A DNA stretch of 64,000 nucleotides from NCBI GenBank assembly GCA_038233075.1, contig JBBSMQ010000018.1:12086-76085 (forward strand), given 5' to 3'. Within the stretch, counting starts at the first letter, position 1. Every line of letters starts with the position of its first letter. This document shows positions 49,524 to 58,443 of the stretch, one piece after another. The stretch comes from Iamia sp038233075 (lineage in GTDB: Bacteria > Actinomycetota > Acidimicrobiia > Acidimicrobiales > Iamiaceae). The position numbers were made by a program, and so were the translations under genes. The notes under the pieces are model-generated. The model did no database searches. It was not told the origin of the DNA and worked only from the letters and a program-made list of their open reading frames with translations.

Positions 49524-51863
49524 TCAGACCGGTTCGAGGGTGCGGCTGGGCTCGTCGGGGGAGGGGTCGACGCCGTCGTCGTCGTCCCCGTGGTCGGAGC
49601 CCTCGACGTCGACCGTGGGCAGGAGGCGGTCGAGCCAGCGCGGCAGCCACCAGTTGCGGTCGCCCAGCAGCTCCATGGTCGCCGGCACCAGCAGCATGCG
49701 CACCACGGTGGCGTCGAGCAGGACGGCGGTGGCCAGGCCGGTGCCGAAGAGCTTGATGACCCGGTCGTTCTCCAGCAGGAAGCTGCCGAAGACGAAGACC
49801 ATGATGAGCGCGGCGGCGGTGATGACCCGGGCGGTGGCGGCCACTCCGTTGGCCACCGAGAGGTGGCTGTCACCGGTGCGGTCGAACTCCTCCTTCACCC
49901 GCGACAGGAGGAAGACCTCGTAGTCCATCGACAGGCCGAAGACGATGGCGAACAGCATCATCGGCATGAAGGGCTCGATGGGGGCGCCGTCGAAGCCCAT
50001 GAGCGCACCCAACCAGCCCCACTGGAATCCGGCCACCACCACGCCGTAGGCGGCGCCGATCGACAGCAGGTTCATGAGCACCGCCTTGAGCGGCACCAGC
50101 AGCGAGCGGAACACGGCCATGAGCAGGATGAACGAGAGGGCCAGGACGGCGCCGAAGAACCAGAGCAGGCGGGAGGCCAGGTAGTCGGAGAAGTCGACCT
50201 GGATGGCCACGTTGCCGGTGACGGCGACATCGACGCCGGCCGATGCCTCAGGGCCGGGCAGCACGTCGTCACGGAGGCGGTTCACGGTGTCGGTGGTGGC
50301 GGCGGCCTGGGGTGCGGTGGTGGGGATGACCCGCCAGAGGGCGGCGGTCGGCTGCGCCCCGTTGGGGATGGGGCCGACCACCTGCTCGACCCCGGGATCG
50401 CCCTCCAGGGCGGCGGTGATGGCGCCCAGGGCCGCCGGATCGGCGCCGTCGGGCACCTCGGTGGCCAGCAGCAGCGGCCCGTTGAGGCCGGGCCCGAAGC
50501 CCTCGGCCAGCAGGTCATACGCAGTGCGGGTGTCGGTGCCCTTCGCGTAGTTGCCCTCGTCGGAGAAGCCCAGCCGCAGCCCGAACACGGGCAGGGCCAG
50601 GACGCCGAGGAAGGCCGCGCCGGCGACGAGAGCGCGCACCGGGTGGTGCTGCACGGCCCGGCTCCACCGGTACGAGAACGTCTGCTTCGGCGCCCGGCGG
50701 GAGCGCAGCGGCACCTCGCGCTTGAGGGGGCGGGCGAAGAGACCCACCACCAGGATCACCACCGCCAGGCCGAAGGCGAACGCGCCCACGGCCGGCGACA
50801 CCAGGGCCACGCCGACCAGGCCGAGGGCCACCAGACCGGCGGCGATCAGGCCCCGCCAACGGGTCACCTCGACCTTGTCACCGGCGAAGCCCAGCAGGGC
50901 TGGCAGCAGGGTGACCGAGGCGACCATGGTCACCGCCACCACGCTGGCCGCGCCCACGGCCAGGCCGGTGACGAAGCTGATCTGCATCACCAGCATGCCG
51001 AGCAGCGAGATCACCACGGTGGTGCCGGCGAACACCACGGCCCGGCCCGAGGTGTTGATGGCCAGGATGGTCGCCTCCCGGGTCGACAGGCCGTCGTGGA
51101 GCCCCTCCCGGTAGCGGGTGACGATGAACAGGGCGTAGTCGATGCCGACGCCGAGGCCGATCATCACACCCAGCACGGTGGCGAAGTCCGGGACCGTGAC
51201 CACGTGGGACAGCAGCCCCACGATGATGGTGCCCAGGCCGATGCCGAACAGGGCGACCCCGATGGGCAGGCCCATGGCGAGGACCGAGCCGAAGGCGAGG
51301 ATGAGGATCACGATGGCGAAGCCCAGCCCCAGCACCTCCGAGGAGGGCTCCTCGAACTCCGCGAAGCTCTGGCCCCCGAGGTAGATGTCCGCGGTCTCGA
51401 CCCGATCAGCCAGCGGGCGGATCGCCTCGGCGACGGCCAGGCTCTCCTCGTAGGTCGTGTCCTGGGGCAGCTCCACCTCGGCGTAGGCGATCTCGCTGGC
51501 GTCGGGGCCCTGGGTCGCGATGCGGCGGGCCCCGTCGTCGTCGTAGGGGCTGGCGAGGGTCACGCCGTCGATGGCGCGGACCTGGTCGAAGAGATCCTCC
51601 ATGGGAGCCCGGACCGCGGGATCGGTCACCGGCTGGTCGGCCTGGAACACGAGGGTTCCCGACTGGCCCGCCCCGGCCCCGCCGAAGGAGTCCTCCAGGA
51701 TCTCGACGCCGCGACGGCTCTCCACGTCGGGGAGGGTGAACTCGGAGCGGGACTCGGTGCCGAGGACCCCGACGACGACACCGCCCACGACGAGGGTGAT
51801 GATCCAGATCCCGAGGACCCAACGGCGATGGTCGTGGCACCACCGACCCAGATGTGCGAACAC
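49524..51863 (-). CDS. MMPL/RND family membrane transporter
   Basis: A 779-residue transporter with twelve expected helices in two halves, each with a large extracytoplasmic loop. It opens with FAHLGRWCHDHRRWVLGIWI. Core motifs are GVGIDYALFIVTRYREGLHD (about residue 240) and FGLSMDYEVFLLSRVKEEFD (about 660), where the Asp and Tyr of TM4 and TM10 form the proton relay. The C-terminal 40 residues are acidic and disordered. Relatives in mycobacteria export envelope lipids (MmpL) or drugs. It stands alone, with no MmpS partner nearby. Confidence 0.9.
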   Translation of the reverse strand: MFAHLGRWCHDHRRWVLGIWIITLVVGGVVVGVLGTESRSEFTLPDVESRRGVEILEDSFGGAGAGQSGTLVFQADQPVTDPAVRAPMEDLFDQVRAIDGVTLASPYDDDGARRIATQGPDASEIAYAEVELPQDTTYEESLAVAEAIRPLADRVETADIYLGGQSFAEFEEPSSEVLGLGFAIVILILAFGSVLAMGLPIGVALFGIGLGTIIVGLLSHVVTVPDFATVLGVMIGLGVGIDYALFIVTRYREGLHDGLSTREATILAINTSGRAVVFAGTTVVISLLGMLVMQISFVTGLAVGAASVVAVTMVASVTLLPALLGFAGDKVEVTRWRGLIAAGLVALGLVGVALVSPAVGAFAFGLAVVILVVGLFARPLKREVPLRSRRAPKQTFSYRWSRAVQHHPVRALVAGAAFLGVLALPVFGLRLGFSDEGNYAKGTDTRTAYDLLAEGFGPGLNGPLLLATEVPDGADPAALGAITAALEGDPGVEQVVGPIPNGAQPTAALWRVIPTTAPQAAATTDTVNRLRDDVLPGPEASAGVDVAVTGNVAIQVDFSDYLASRLLWFFGAVLALSFILLMAVFRSLLVPLKAVLMNLLSIGAAYGVVVAGFQWGWLGALMGFDGAPIEPFMPMMLFAIVFGLSMDYEVFLLSRVKEEFDRTGDSHLSVANGVAATARVITAAALIMVFVFGSFLLENDRVIKLFGTGLATAVLLDATVVRMLLVPATMELLGDRNWWLPRWLDRLLPTVDVEGSDHGDDDDGVDPSPDEPSRTLEPV

Positions 51864-52001
51864 GCAGCTCTCCCGCCGTCGACGAGGGGCCAGGGTGTCC
51901 GGCCCGGTGGGCGAGCGGCAACCTGCAGCGGCCGATCGAGACCGATGTCACGGAGCCCTCCTGGCCCGCCGTCCCGGATCCAGCCGGTAGCGTCACGCCC
52001 C

Positions 52002-52733
52002 GTGTGCGGCCGCTTCGTCTCGACCAGCTCGGCCGCTGACCTGGCCGCCTACTTCGGCGCCTCGCCACCACCGGGTGACGAGCTCGGGCCCCGCTGGAAC
52101 GTGGCCCCGACCGACGACGTCCTGGCCGTCCGCTCCGACGGCGGCGAGCGGAGGCTGATGGCGCTCCACTGGGGACTGGTGCCGTGGTGGGCCGACCATC
52201 CCAAGGTCGGGGCCCGGATGATCAACGCCCGGGCCGAGACGGTGGCGACGAAGGGAGCGTTCAAGGCCGCCTTCGCGGCCCGCCGGGTGCTGATCCCAGC
52301 CGACGGCTTCTACGAGTGGGCCAAGGTCGAGGGCGCCCCCAAGCAGGCCTACTTCGTCCACCGCCCCGACGAGGCGCCCTACGCCTTCGCCGGCCTGTGG
52401 GAGCAGTGGCGGCGCAAGGACACCGACGGGGCCGACCTGCTCCGCTCCACGACGATCATCACCACCGAGGCCAACGAGGCGATGGGAGAGATCCACGACC
52501 GGATGCCGGTGATCCTCCCGTCCGAGGCGTGGGACGAGTGGCTCGATCCGGGCAACGACGACGTCGAGGCTCTGGCCCGGCTGCTCGTCCCGGCCCCGCC
52601 CGAGGTCATCGTCCTCCGCTCCGTCGGGCCTCAGGTCGGCAACGTGCGCAACGAGGGGGCGGGCCTGGTCGAGGCGGTCGCGCCCGGCACCGCCCCGGAC
52701 GGCACCGCCCCCCTGCCCGGCCTGGCCCCATGA
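52002..52733 (+). CDS. SOS response-associated peptidase / HMCES-YedK abasic-site DNA-protein crosslinking protein
   Basis: A 243-residue protein of the SRAP family, which seals abasic sites in single-stranded DNA by a thiazolidine link. The GTG start gives M-C-G-R-F, placing the catalytic Cys at position 2. This fixes the start, as the initiator Met must be removed. RWNVAPTDDV, INARAETVATKGAFKAAFAA, IPADGFYEWAK (catalytic Glu) and EIHDRMPVIL (catalytic His) are all present. It is followed 10 bases on by a membrane protein gene. Confidence 0.92.
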   Translation: MCGRFVSTSSAADLAAYFGASPPPGDELGPRWNVAPTDDVLAVRSDGGERRLMALHWGLVPWWADHPKVGARMINARAETVATKGAFKAAFAARRVLIPADGFYEWAKVEGAPKQAYFVHRPDEAPYAFAGLWEQWRRKDTDGADLLRSTTIITTEANEAMGEIHDRMPVILPSEAWDEWLDPGNDDVEALARLLVPAPPEVIVLRSVGPQVGNVRNEGAGLVEAVAPGTAPDGTAPLPGLAP

Positions 52734-52743
52734 ACCTTCCCGC

Positions 52744-54276
52744 ATGAAGGGCGGCGCGGCGCGGATCGGCATCAGACGGCAGCTCGACGCCTCGGCCCTG
52801 CGCTGGCAGGCCCGTCTGGACACCGCTTGGGTCGACCGAAGCCTGCCCTGGCTCATCGGTGGCCTGCTCACCGTCATCCTGCTGCTCATCAGCCTGGCCG
52901 TGCAGCGCCAGCTCGACGGAGGTCCCACCCTCGCCACCTGGACCCAGGCCGCGTGGAACCTCGAGAACGGTCGGGGCGCGGTCTCGTCGCTCGCCGGGGG
53001 GAACAGCATGGTGGGTGACCAGTGGGCGTTCACCTCGCTGCCGCTCCTCTGGTTGGGCCGCTACGTGCCCATCGAGGCCGTGCTCGCCGTGGTCGAGGCG
53101 GTCTGCCTGGGTCTGGCCGTCGTGCCGCTCTGGCGGATGGCCCGCGAGGTGGGCCGACTCGGCCTCGGTGCCACTGGAGGTCTGACCCTCGCCTACGGCG
53201 CAGCACCGGTCCTCTACACCGCCAACCTCAGCGGCTGGTCACCGGTGGTCACCGCCGTGCCCGCCATCGCCTGGGCGGCCTGGTTCGGGCAGCGGCGCCG
53301 CTGGGTCGGCTACGGCCTCTGTGTCGCCGCCGCCCTCCTGTCGCGCGCCGACGTGAGCTTGCTGCTGGTCGCCTTCGGCATCCTCGGCATCACCTACGGA
53401 GACCGCCGCTCGGGCGGGATCACCGCTGTGGTCGGAGGTCTGTGGGCCCTCGCGTTCCTCGTCGTCGCCGACCCGCAGGTCCCCGAGGCGCCGATGACGG
53501 CGTCGGAGGCAGTGCTGGCACGGGGACAGGCCCCGCTGGCGGTGCTGACCGACCCCCTCCGGCTGATCACCGATCTGGTCATCCAGCCCAACGTGGGTGC
53601 GCTGGTGGTGCTGGTGGGACCCCTGCTCTTCCTGCCCCTCGTCGTCCCCCGCTTCGCCCTGCCGGCGCTGCCGCCGATGTGGCTCGGTCTGGTGGGGGAG
53701 GAGGCGGTGCGCCAGGCGGTGGGGCCCGAGCCCGGGGCCGACCGCCTGCCCACGGTGCTGCTCCTCGCCATCGTGCCCATGGTCCTGGCCGCCATCGTCG
53801 CCCTGGCGCGCATCGGTCGGGTGAGCGTGAGCCGGATACGCGTCGACCACCGGTTGGTGGCGGCCATGGTGCTGGCCACGTTGGCCATCTTCGTCCAGGT
53901 GGCGCCCACGTCCCCGTTCAACGAGCCGTGGAGCTGGGGGAGCCAGGACGACTCCGACAGCGCCCGGATGGAGGCTGTCGACCTCCTCGACTCGCTCGAT
54001 GCCGACGGCACCGCCAGCGTCACCGCCTCTCCCCAGATGACGCCGCTCGTGGCCGAGCGGGTGCGGCTCGACGAGCTGTCGGCGGGTCCGCCACGGGGCA
54101 CGTGGGACCCGAGCACCGACGCGGTGCTGCTCGACACGACCGGCGTCGGCGACGACGGTGTCGAGCTGTGGACCCGGCGCGACCGGGAGGAGGTCATGGC
54201 GTCGCTGGCGGCCCGCGCCTATGACCTCGAGTACCGGGCGGCTGGCATCGTCCTGATGGTGCGACCGCGCCCATAG
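52744..54276 (+). CDS. DUF2079 family membrane protein
   Basis: A 510-residue polytopic protein with about nine helices. LDGGPTLATWTQAAWNLENG (about residues 57-76) followed by DQWAFTSLPLLWLGRYVPIE matches the DUF2079 layout, a GT-C-like superfamily in which the usual DxxxxQ reads D-G-G-P-T. LLSRADVSLLLVAFGI is the mid-membrane Arg-Asp motif. The C-terminal 130 residues are soluble and extracytoplasmic. A lipid-linked sugar transferase role is suspected for the family but unproven. Confidence 0.75.
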   Translation: MKGGAARIGIRRQLDASALRWQARLDTAWVDRSLPWLIGGLLTVILLLISLAVQRQLDGGPTLATWTQAAWNLENGRGAVSSLAGGNSMVGDQWAFTSLPLLWLGRYVPIEAVLAVVEAVCLGLAVVPLWRMAREVGRLGLGATGGLTLAYGAAPVLYTANLSGWSPVVTAVPAIAWAAWFGQRRRWVGYGLCVAAALLSRADVSLLLVAFGILGITYGDRRSGGITAVVGGLWALAFLVVADPQVPEAPMTASEAVLARGQAPLAVLTDPLRLITDLVIQPNVGALVVLVGPLLFLPLVVPRFALPALPPMWLGLVGEEAVRQAVGPEPGADRLPTVLLLAIVPMVLAAIVALARIGRVSVSRIRVDHRLVAAMVLATLAIFVQVAPTSPFNEPWSWGSQDDSDSARMEAVDLLDSLDADGTASVTASPQMTPLVAERVRLDELSAGPPRGTWDPSTDAVLLDTTGVGDDGVELWTRRDREEVMASLAARAYDLEYRAAGIVLMVRPRP

Positions 54277-54317
54277 CGCACCGGCCGACCAGCCGGCAGG
54301 TCACTCGCTGCGCTCGC

Positions 54318-54734
54318 TCACATCCCACCGGCCCCGACGGCTCGGAGGCCCTCGCGGAGGCGCTCGGCGGATCGGTCGAGATCGTCGGGGTCGGGGTCCG
54401 TCGTCGCGTTGGCGAAGTCGAGCTGGGCGATGGAGGTGAAGGGCACCAGGTGGACGTGGGCGTGGGGCACCTCCTCACCGGCCACGATGACCCCGACCTT
54501 GGTGGGCCGGAACACCTCCTGCTGGGCCCGGGCGATGGTGCGGGCCACGGTCATCACATGGGCCAGCAGATCGTCGGGGAGGTCGATCCAGTGGTCGATC
54601 TCCTCGACGGGCACGACCAGGACGTGGCCGGGAGCGAGGGGGGCGATGGTGAGGAAGGCGACGCAGCGCTCGTCGCGCCACACAAAGCGGCCGGGGATCT
54701 CACCGGCGATGATGCGGCTGAACAGGGTGGGCAT
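54318..54734 (-). CDS. HIT family nucleotide hydrolase/transferase
   Basis: A 138-residue histidine-triad protein. LFSRIIAGEIPGRFVWRDER is the N-terminal nucleotide-binding region and HAHVHLVPF (about residue 93) is the HxHxHxx motif with the catalytic His. GHVLVVPVEEIDHWIDL links them. It is similar to bacterial HinT-like AMP-lysine hydrolases. It diverges from the phosphatidyltransferase gene with a 59-base gap. Confidence 0.9.
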   Translation of the reverse strand: MPTLFSRIIAGEIPGRFVWRDERCVAFLTIAPLAPGHVLVVPVEEIDHWIDLPDDLLAHVMTVARTIARAQQEVFRPTKVGVIVAGEEVPHAHVHLVPFTSIAQLDFANATTDPDPDDLDRSAERLREGLRAVGAGGM

Positions 54735-54793
54735 GGGGCGATGGTAGGAGCACCGGCGCCACCGGGCAGGGCGTGGCGCCGTAGGCTGGAGGC

Positions 54794-55462
54794 GTGACCG
54801 CTGCCACCGACGATGATGCCGACGGAGCTACCGCGGCCGAGGGTGAAGATCGCATCCTCACCCTCCCCAACCTGATCACCGCCGCGCGGCTGGCATGCCT
54901 GCCGCTGTTCCTGTGGTTGCTGTTCGGCCGCGACGACCGGGTCTGGGCCGCCAGCGTCCTCGGTGCGCTGGGGGCGACCGACTGGGTCGACGGCTACATC
55001 GCCCGGCGGTGGCACCAGGTGTCGACCCTCGGCAAGGTCCTCGACCCGGTGGCCGACCGGCTCCTGTTCTTCGTCGGCGGTGCCGCCATCATCATCGACG
55101 GCAGCATCCCGCTCTGGGTCGCCTGGCTGGTGCTGATCCGCGAGATCCTCATCTCGCTGGCCACCGTCGGCCTGGCCCTGGCCGGTGCCAGACGCATCGA
55201 TGTCACCTGGTGGGGCAAGGCAGGCACGTTCTCGGTGATGTTCGCCTTCCCGATGTTCCTGGCATCGGAGGGCCAGCTGTTCTGGCGGGACGAGGCTCGC
55301 ATCCTGGCCTGGGCCTTCACCGTCCCCGGCCTGATCTGCGGCTACGTCGCCCTCGCGCTCTACGTCCCCCTCGGGCTACGAGCCCTGCGGGACGGACGGG
55401 GCGGACGGGGGAGCGCTCCGATCGTCGACGACGGGGACAGGGGAACGGCCGCGGCCCGGTAG
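54794..55462 (+). CDS. CDP-alcohol phosphatidyltransferase (PgsA-like)
   Basis: A 222-residue membrane enzyme from GTG 54794. The full family motif DWVDGYIARRWHQVSTLGKV-LDPVADR (about residues 62-88) supplies the eight conserved residues that bind CDP and two metals. About six helices. NLITAARLACLPLFLWLLF is the usual first helix. Glycerol-3-phosphate is the likely acceptor (phosphatidylglycerophosphate synthesis), but cardiolipin- or inositol-type activities cannot be excluded. It lies 10 bases from the next gene. Confidence 0.88.
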   Translation: MTAATDDDADGATAAEGEDRILTLPNLITAARLACLPLFLWLLFGRDDRVWAASVLGALGATDWVDGYIARRWHQVSTLGKVLDPVADRLLFFVGGAAIIIDGSIPLWVAWLVLIREILISLATVGLALAGARRIDVTWWGKAGTFSVMFAFPMFLASEGQLFWRDEARILAWAFTVPGLICGYVALALYVPLGLRALRDGRGGRGSAPIVDDGDRGTAAAR

Positions 55463-55472
55463 GTTCGGTCCG

Positions 55473-57959
55473 GTGAAGGCCGTCATCATGGCGGGAGGCG
55501 AGGGTTCTCGCCTTCGGCCCCTCACCACCCACACCCCCAAGCCCATGCTGCCGTTGGCCAACCGGCCGATGATGGAGCACATCGTCGGCCTGCTGCGGGG
55601 TCACGGCTACACCGAGATCGTGGTCACGGTGTCGTTCCTGGCCAACCAGATCCGCACCTACTTCGGCGACGGGTCGGACTTCGGGGTGGAGATCACCTAC
55701 GCGACCGAGGAGCAGCCCCTCGGCACGGCCGGGTCGGTGCGCAACGCGAGAGATGTTCTCGACGAGCGGTTCCTGGTCATCTCCGGCGATGTGCTCACCG
55801 ACATCGACCTGTCCGCCATCGTGGCCCAGCACGAGGCCAAGGGGGCGCTGGCCACCATCGGCCTGGTGGCGGTGGAGGACCCGCTGGAGTTCGGCATCGT
55901 CATCACCCGGGACGACGGCTCCATCGAGCGCTTCCTGGAGAAGCCGACGTGGGGCCAGGTCTTCAGCGACACCATCAACACCGGGATCTTCGTCCTCGAG
56001 CCGGAGATCTTCGACTACATCGCCGCCGACCGGCCCGTGGACTTCTCCGGTGAGGTCTTCCCGCGGCTGCTGGAGGAGGGTCGTCCCATGGTGGGGGCCG
56101 TGGCCGAGGGCTACTGGGAGGACGTGGGCACCCTGGAGGCCTACGTCCGGGCCCACCACGACGTCCTCGACGGCACCGTGGCGCTCGACGTGCCCGGGTT
56201 CGCGCTGCGCGAGGGTGTGTGGCTGGGGGAGGGGGCCGAGGTCCACCCCGACGCCGAGATCGTTGGCACCGCGGTGATCGGCCCCGGGAGTCGTGTCGGC
56301 GCCGGCGCCCGCATCGGCCCCCACGCGGTGCTGGGCCGCAACTGCCGGGTCCGGGCCGATGCCACGGTCGAGCGCTCGGTCGTGCACGAGAACGTCTACC
56401 TGGGGGAGAGCAGCGGGCTGCGGGGGGCCATCGTGGGGCGCTCGGGCGAGATCCGCCGGGCCGCCCGGCTCGACGAGGGTTGCGTCCTCGGCGACGAGTG
56501 CTTCGTCGGCGAGGAGGCGGTGGTCGGAGCCGGCGTCAAGGTCTACCCCTTCAAGACCATCGAGGCCGGGGCCACCGTCAACTCCTCGATCATCCTCGAG
56601 ACCCGCGGGGCGCGGAGCCTGTTCGGGGCCGTGGGCGTGTCCGGGCTGGCCAACGTGGACATGACCCCGGAGCTGGCCGCCCGGGTGGCCATGGCGTGGG
56701 CCACGACCCTGCCCAAGGACAGCACCGTCGTCACCTCCCGCGACTCCAGTCGCGCCGCCCGCATGCTGAAGCGGGCCCTCATGTCGGGCCTGAACGCCGC
56801 CGGCGTGAGCGTGCTGGACCTCGAGGTGGCCTCGGTCCCGGTGACCCGCTTCGCATCCCGCGGCTCGGTGGTGAGCGGTGGCATCACCGTCCGCCTCGAG
56901 GGCGAGGACCCCGATTCGGTGACGTTTCGGTTCCTGGACGGCGCCGGCCTCGACATCTCCGAGGCAACCCAGCGCAAGATCGAGCGCCAGTTCTCGCGGG
57001 AGGACTTCCGTCGGGTGCCGGCCGAGGAGATCGGGGAGATCGGCTACCCGCCCCGGGTGCTGGAGCACTACACGACCGCCCTGGGTGCCACCGTCGACCT
57101 CGATGTGGTGCGGGAGGCGCGCTTCAAGATCGTGACCGACTACGGCTTCGGCTCGGCCTCCTTCACCATGCCCACGGTCCTCGCCCAGCTGGGGGCCGAC
57201 GTGTTGTCGGTGAACCCCTACGCGTCGACCCACGGCGCCATGTCCTTCGATCGGGACCGGGCCGCGACCGAGGCCGGCGGCCTGGTGACCGCGGCGGGAG
57301 CCCAGGTGGGAGCGGTCATCGATGCCGGGGGTGAGCGCCTCACCCTCGTCGACGACGAGGGCCGGGTCCTCTCCGACACCCAGGCCCTCATGGCCCTGAT
57401 CCGTCTGGTGGCCCCCTACATCGACGGCGACACCATCGTCGTGCCGGTGAACGCCACCCGCCACCTCACCGCTGTCGTCGAGGGCACCGGCGTCGAGATC
57501 CGACCGGCCAAGACCTCCACCACGGCCCTCATGGCCGCCGCCGACGAGCCCGGGGTGGGCTTCGCTGGCAACGCCGCCGGCGGCTACATCGTCCCCGGGT
57601 TCCTGCCCGCGTTCGATGCTGCGGCGGCCTTCGTCAAGCTCATGGAGCTGTTGGCCCGCCACGACGTCCGCCTCTCGGCCATTGTCGACGAGCTGCCCCG
57701 GCCCCACATCGCCCACGAGACGGTGGTGACCCCGTGGGAGCAGAAGGGCATGGTGATGCGGACCCTGGTGGAGCGCATCGACCCTGAACGCCTCGTCCTG
57801 GTGGACGGCGTCAAGGTGCTCCACGACGACGGCTGGGCCCTGGCCCTGCCCGACCCGACCGAGCCCCACACCCACATCTGGGCCGAGGCCGACACCGAGG
57901 CCGATGCCCGGAGTCGAGCCCAGGAGTACGGCCGCCGCCTGCGCCAGCTGGTGCGCTGA
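55473..57959 (+). CDS. Mannose-1-phosphate guanylyltransferase with C-terminal phosphomannomutase-like domain
   Basis: An 828-residue two-part protein. Residues 1-230 are a nucleotidyltransferase: KAVIMAGGEGSRLRPLTTHT (pyrophosphorylase loop), FLVISGDVLTDIDL and FLEKPTWGQVFSDTINTGIF. Residues about 250-380 are left-handed beta-helix hexapeptide repeats (VIGPGSRVGAGARIGPHAVL). Residues about 385-828 follow the phosphohexomutase fold. However, the TASHNP phosphoserine loop is replaced by SGGITVRLEGEDPDS, and the DGDxDR metal loop reads IDAGGERLTLVDD. The mutase part is therefore probably catalytically dead or regulatory. It would supply GDP-mannose to the mannosyl enzymes at the left of the window. 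A hairpin terminator follows. Confidence 0.87.
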   Translation: MKAVIMAGGEGSRLRPLTTHTPKPMLPLANRPMMEHIVGLLRGHGYTEIVVTVSFLANQIRTYFGDGSDFGVEITYATEEQPLGTAGSVRNARDVLDERFLVISGDVLTDIDLSAIVAQHEAKGALATIGLVAVEDPLEFGIVITRDDGSIERFLEKPTWGQVFSDTINTGIFVLEPEIFDYIAADRPVDFSGEVFPRLLEEGRPMVGAVAEGYWEDVGTLEAYVRAHHDVLDGTVALDVPGFALREGVWLGEGAEVHPDAEIVGTAVIGPGSRVGAGARIGPHAVLGRNCRVRADATVERSVVHENVYLGESSGLRGAIVGRSGEIRRAARLDEGCVLGDECFVGEEAVVGAGVKVYPFKTIEAGATVNSSIILETRGARSLFGAVGVSGLANVDMTPELAARVAMAWATTLPKDSTVVTSRDSSRAARMLKRALMSGLNAAGVSVLDLEVASVPVTRFASRGSVVSGGITVRLEGEDPDSVTFRFLDGAGLDISEATQRKIERQFSREDFRRVPAEEIGEIGYPPRVLEHYTTALGATVDLDVVREARFKIVTDYGFGSASFTMPTVLAQLGADVLSVNPYASTHGAMSFDRDRAATEAGGLVTAAGAQVGAVIDAGGERLTLVDDEGRVLSDTQALMALIRLVAPYIDGDTIVVPVNATRHLTAVVEGTGVEIRPAKTSTTALMAAADEPGVGFAGNAAGGYIVPGFLPAFDAAAAFVKLMELLARHDVRLSAIVDELPRPHIAHETVVTPWEQKGMVMRTLVERIDPERLVLVDGVKVLHDDGWALALPDPTEPHTHIWAEADTEADARSRAQEYGRRLRQLVR

Positions 57960-57976
57960 GGGCCCCGGCGCCGGCC

Positions 57977-58000
57977 CTCGACCCTGACGCGGGGGTCGAG
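57977..58000 (+). terminator. Hairpin terminator
   Basis: CTCGACCC (57977-57984) pairs perfectly with GGGTCGAG (57993-58000), 17 bases after the preceding stop. The downstream sequence is ACTTCTC rather than a T-run. Confidence 0.6.
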
Positions 58001-58058
58001 ACTTCTCGGGCCGAGGACGCCCTGAGATGCCGTCGCCCTCGTAGGGTAGGTTGCCCGG

Positions 58059-58439
58059 ATGAACCTCCCCGAGGACCTCCGCTACACGAAGGACCACGAG
58101 TGGGTGCGGGTCGAGGGATCACTCGTCCGGATCGGCATCACCGACTACGCCCAGGACGCCCTGGGCGACGTGGTCTTCGTCCAGGTGCCCGATCAGGGCC
58201 GCTCCGTGGCCGAAGGCGACACCGTCAGCGAGGTGGAGTCCACCAAGTCGGTCTCGGAGATCTACGCCCCGGTCACGGGGGCGGTGGTGGAGGTCAACGC
58301 GGAGCTGGGCGATGCCCCCGAGCGCCTCAACGACGACCCCTACGGCGAGGGCTGGATCTGCACCATCGAGGTGGACGACCCCTCCCAGCTCGAGGGTCTC
58401 CTCGACGCGGCCGGCTACCGGGGCCTGATCGAGGACTAG
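58059..58439 (+). CDS. gcvH: Glycine cleavage system H protein
   Basis: A 126-residue lipoyl carrier. The lipoylation site is VESTKSVSEIYAP (Lys near residue 63), with RYTKDHEWVRVEG at the N terminus and NDDPYGEGWICTIEV at the C terminus; length is typical. It shuttles the methylamine group between the P and T proteins, which are not in the window. It heads a tight block of four genes (gcvH, FHA, MerR, DUF151) that matches the conserved actinobacterial order seen in mycobacteria and corynebacteria. Confidence 0.95.
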   Translation: MNLPEDLRYTKDHEWVRVEGSLVRIGITDYAQDALGDVVFVQVPDQGRSVAEGDTVSEVESTKSVSEIYAPVTGAVVEVNAELGDAPERLNDDPYGEGWICTIEVDDPSQLEGLLDAAGYRGLIED

Positions 58440-58443
58440 ACCG

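Noticed and set aside
48228..52733. Very long plus-strand open frame of about 1500 codons
   Set aside because: Most of it is antisense to the nucleoside hydrolase and MMPL genes and low in complexity. Only the last 243 codons (from 52002) are a real gene.
57960..58058. Glycine riboswitch before gcvH
   Set aside because: The 99-base gap holds a terminator hairpin, and I see no tandem aptamer pattern.
55317..58097. Minus-strand frame of 926 codons opposite the GDP-mannose enzyme
   Set aside because: Composition (Gly/His/Val/Asp periodic) is typical of antisense to high-GC genes; the plus-strand gene has clear motifs.
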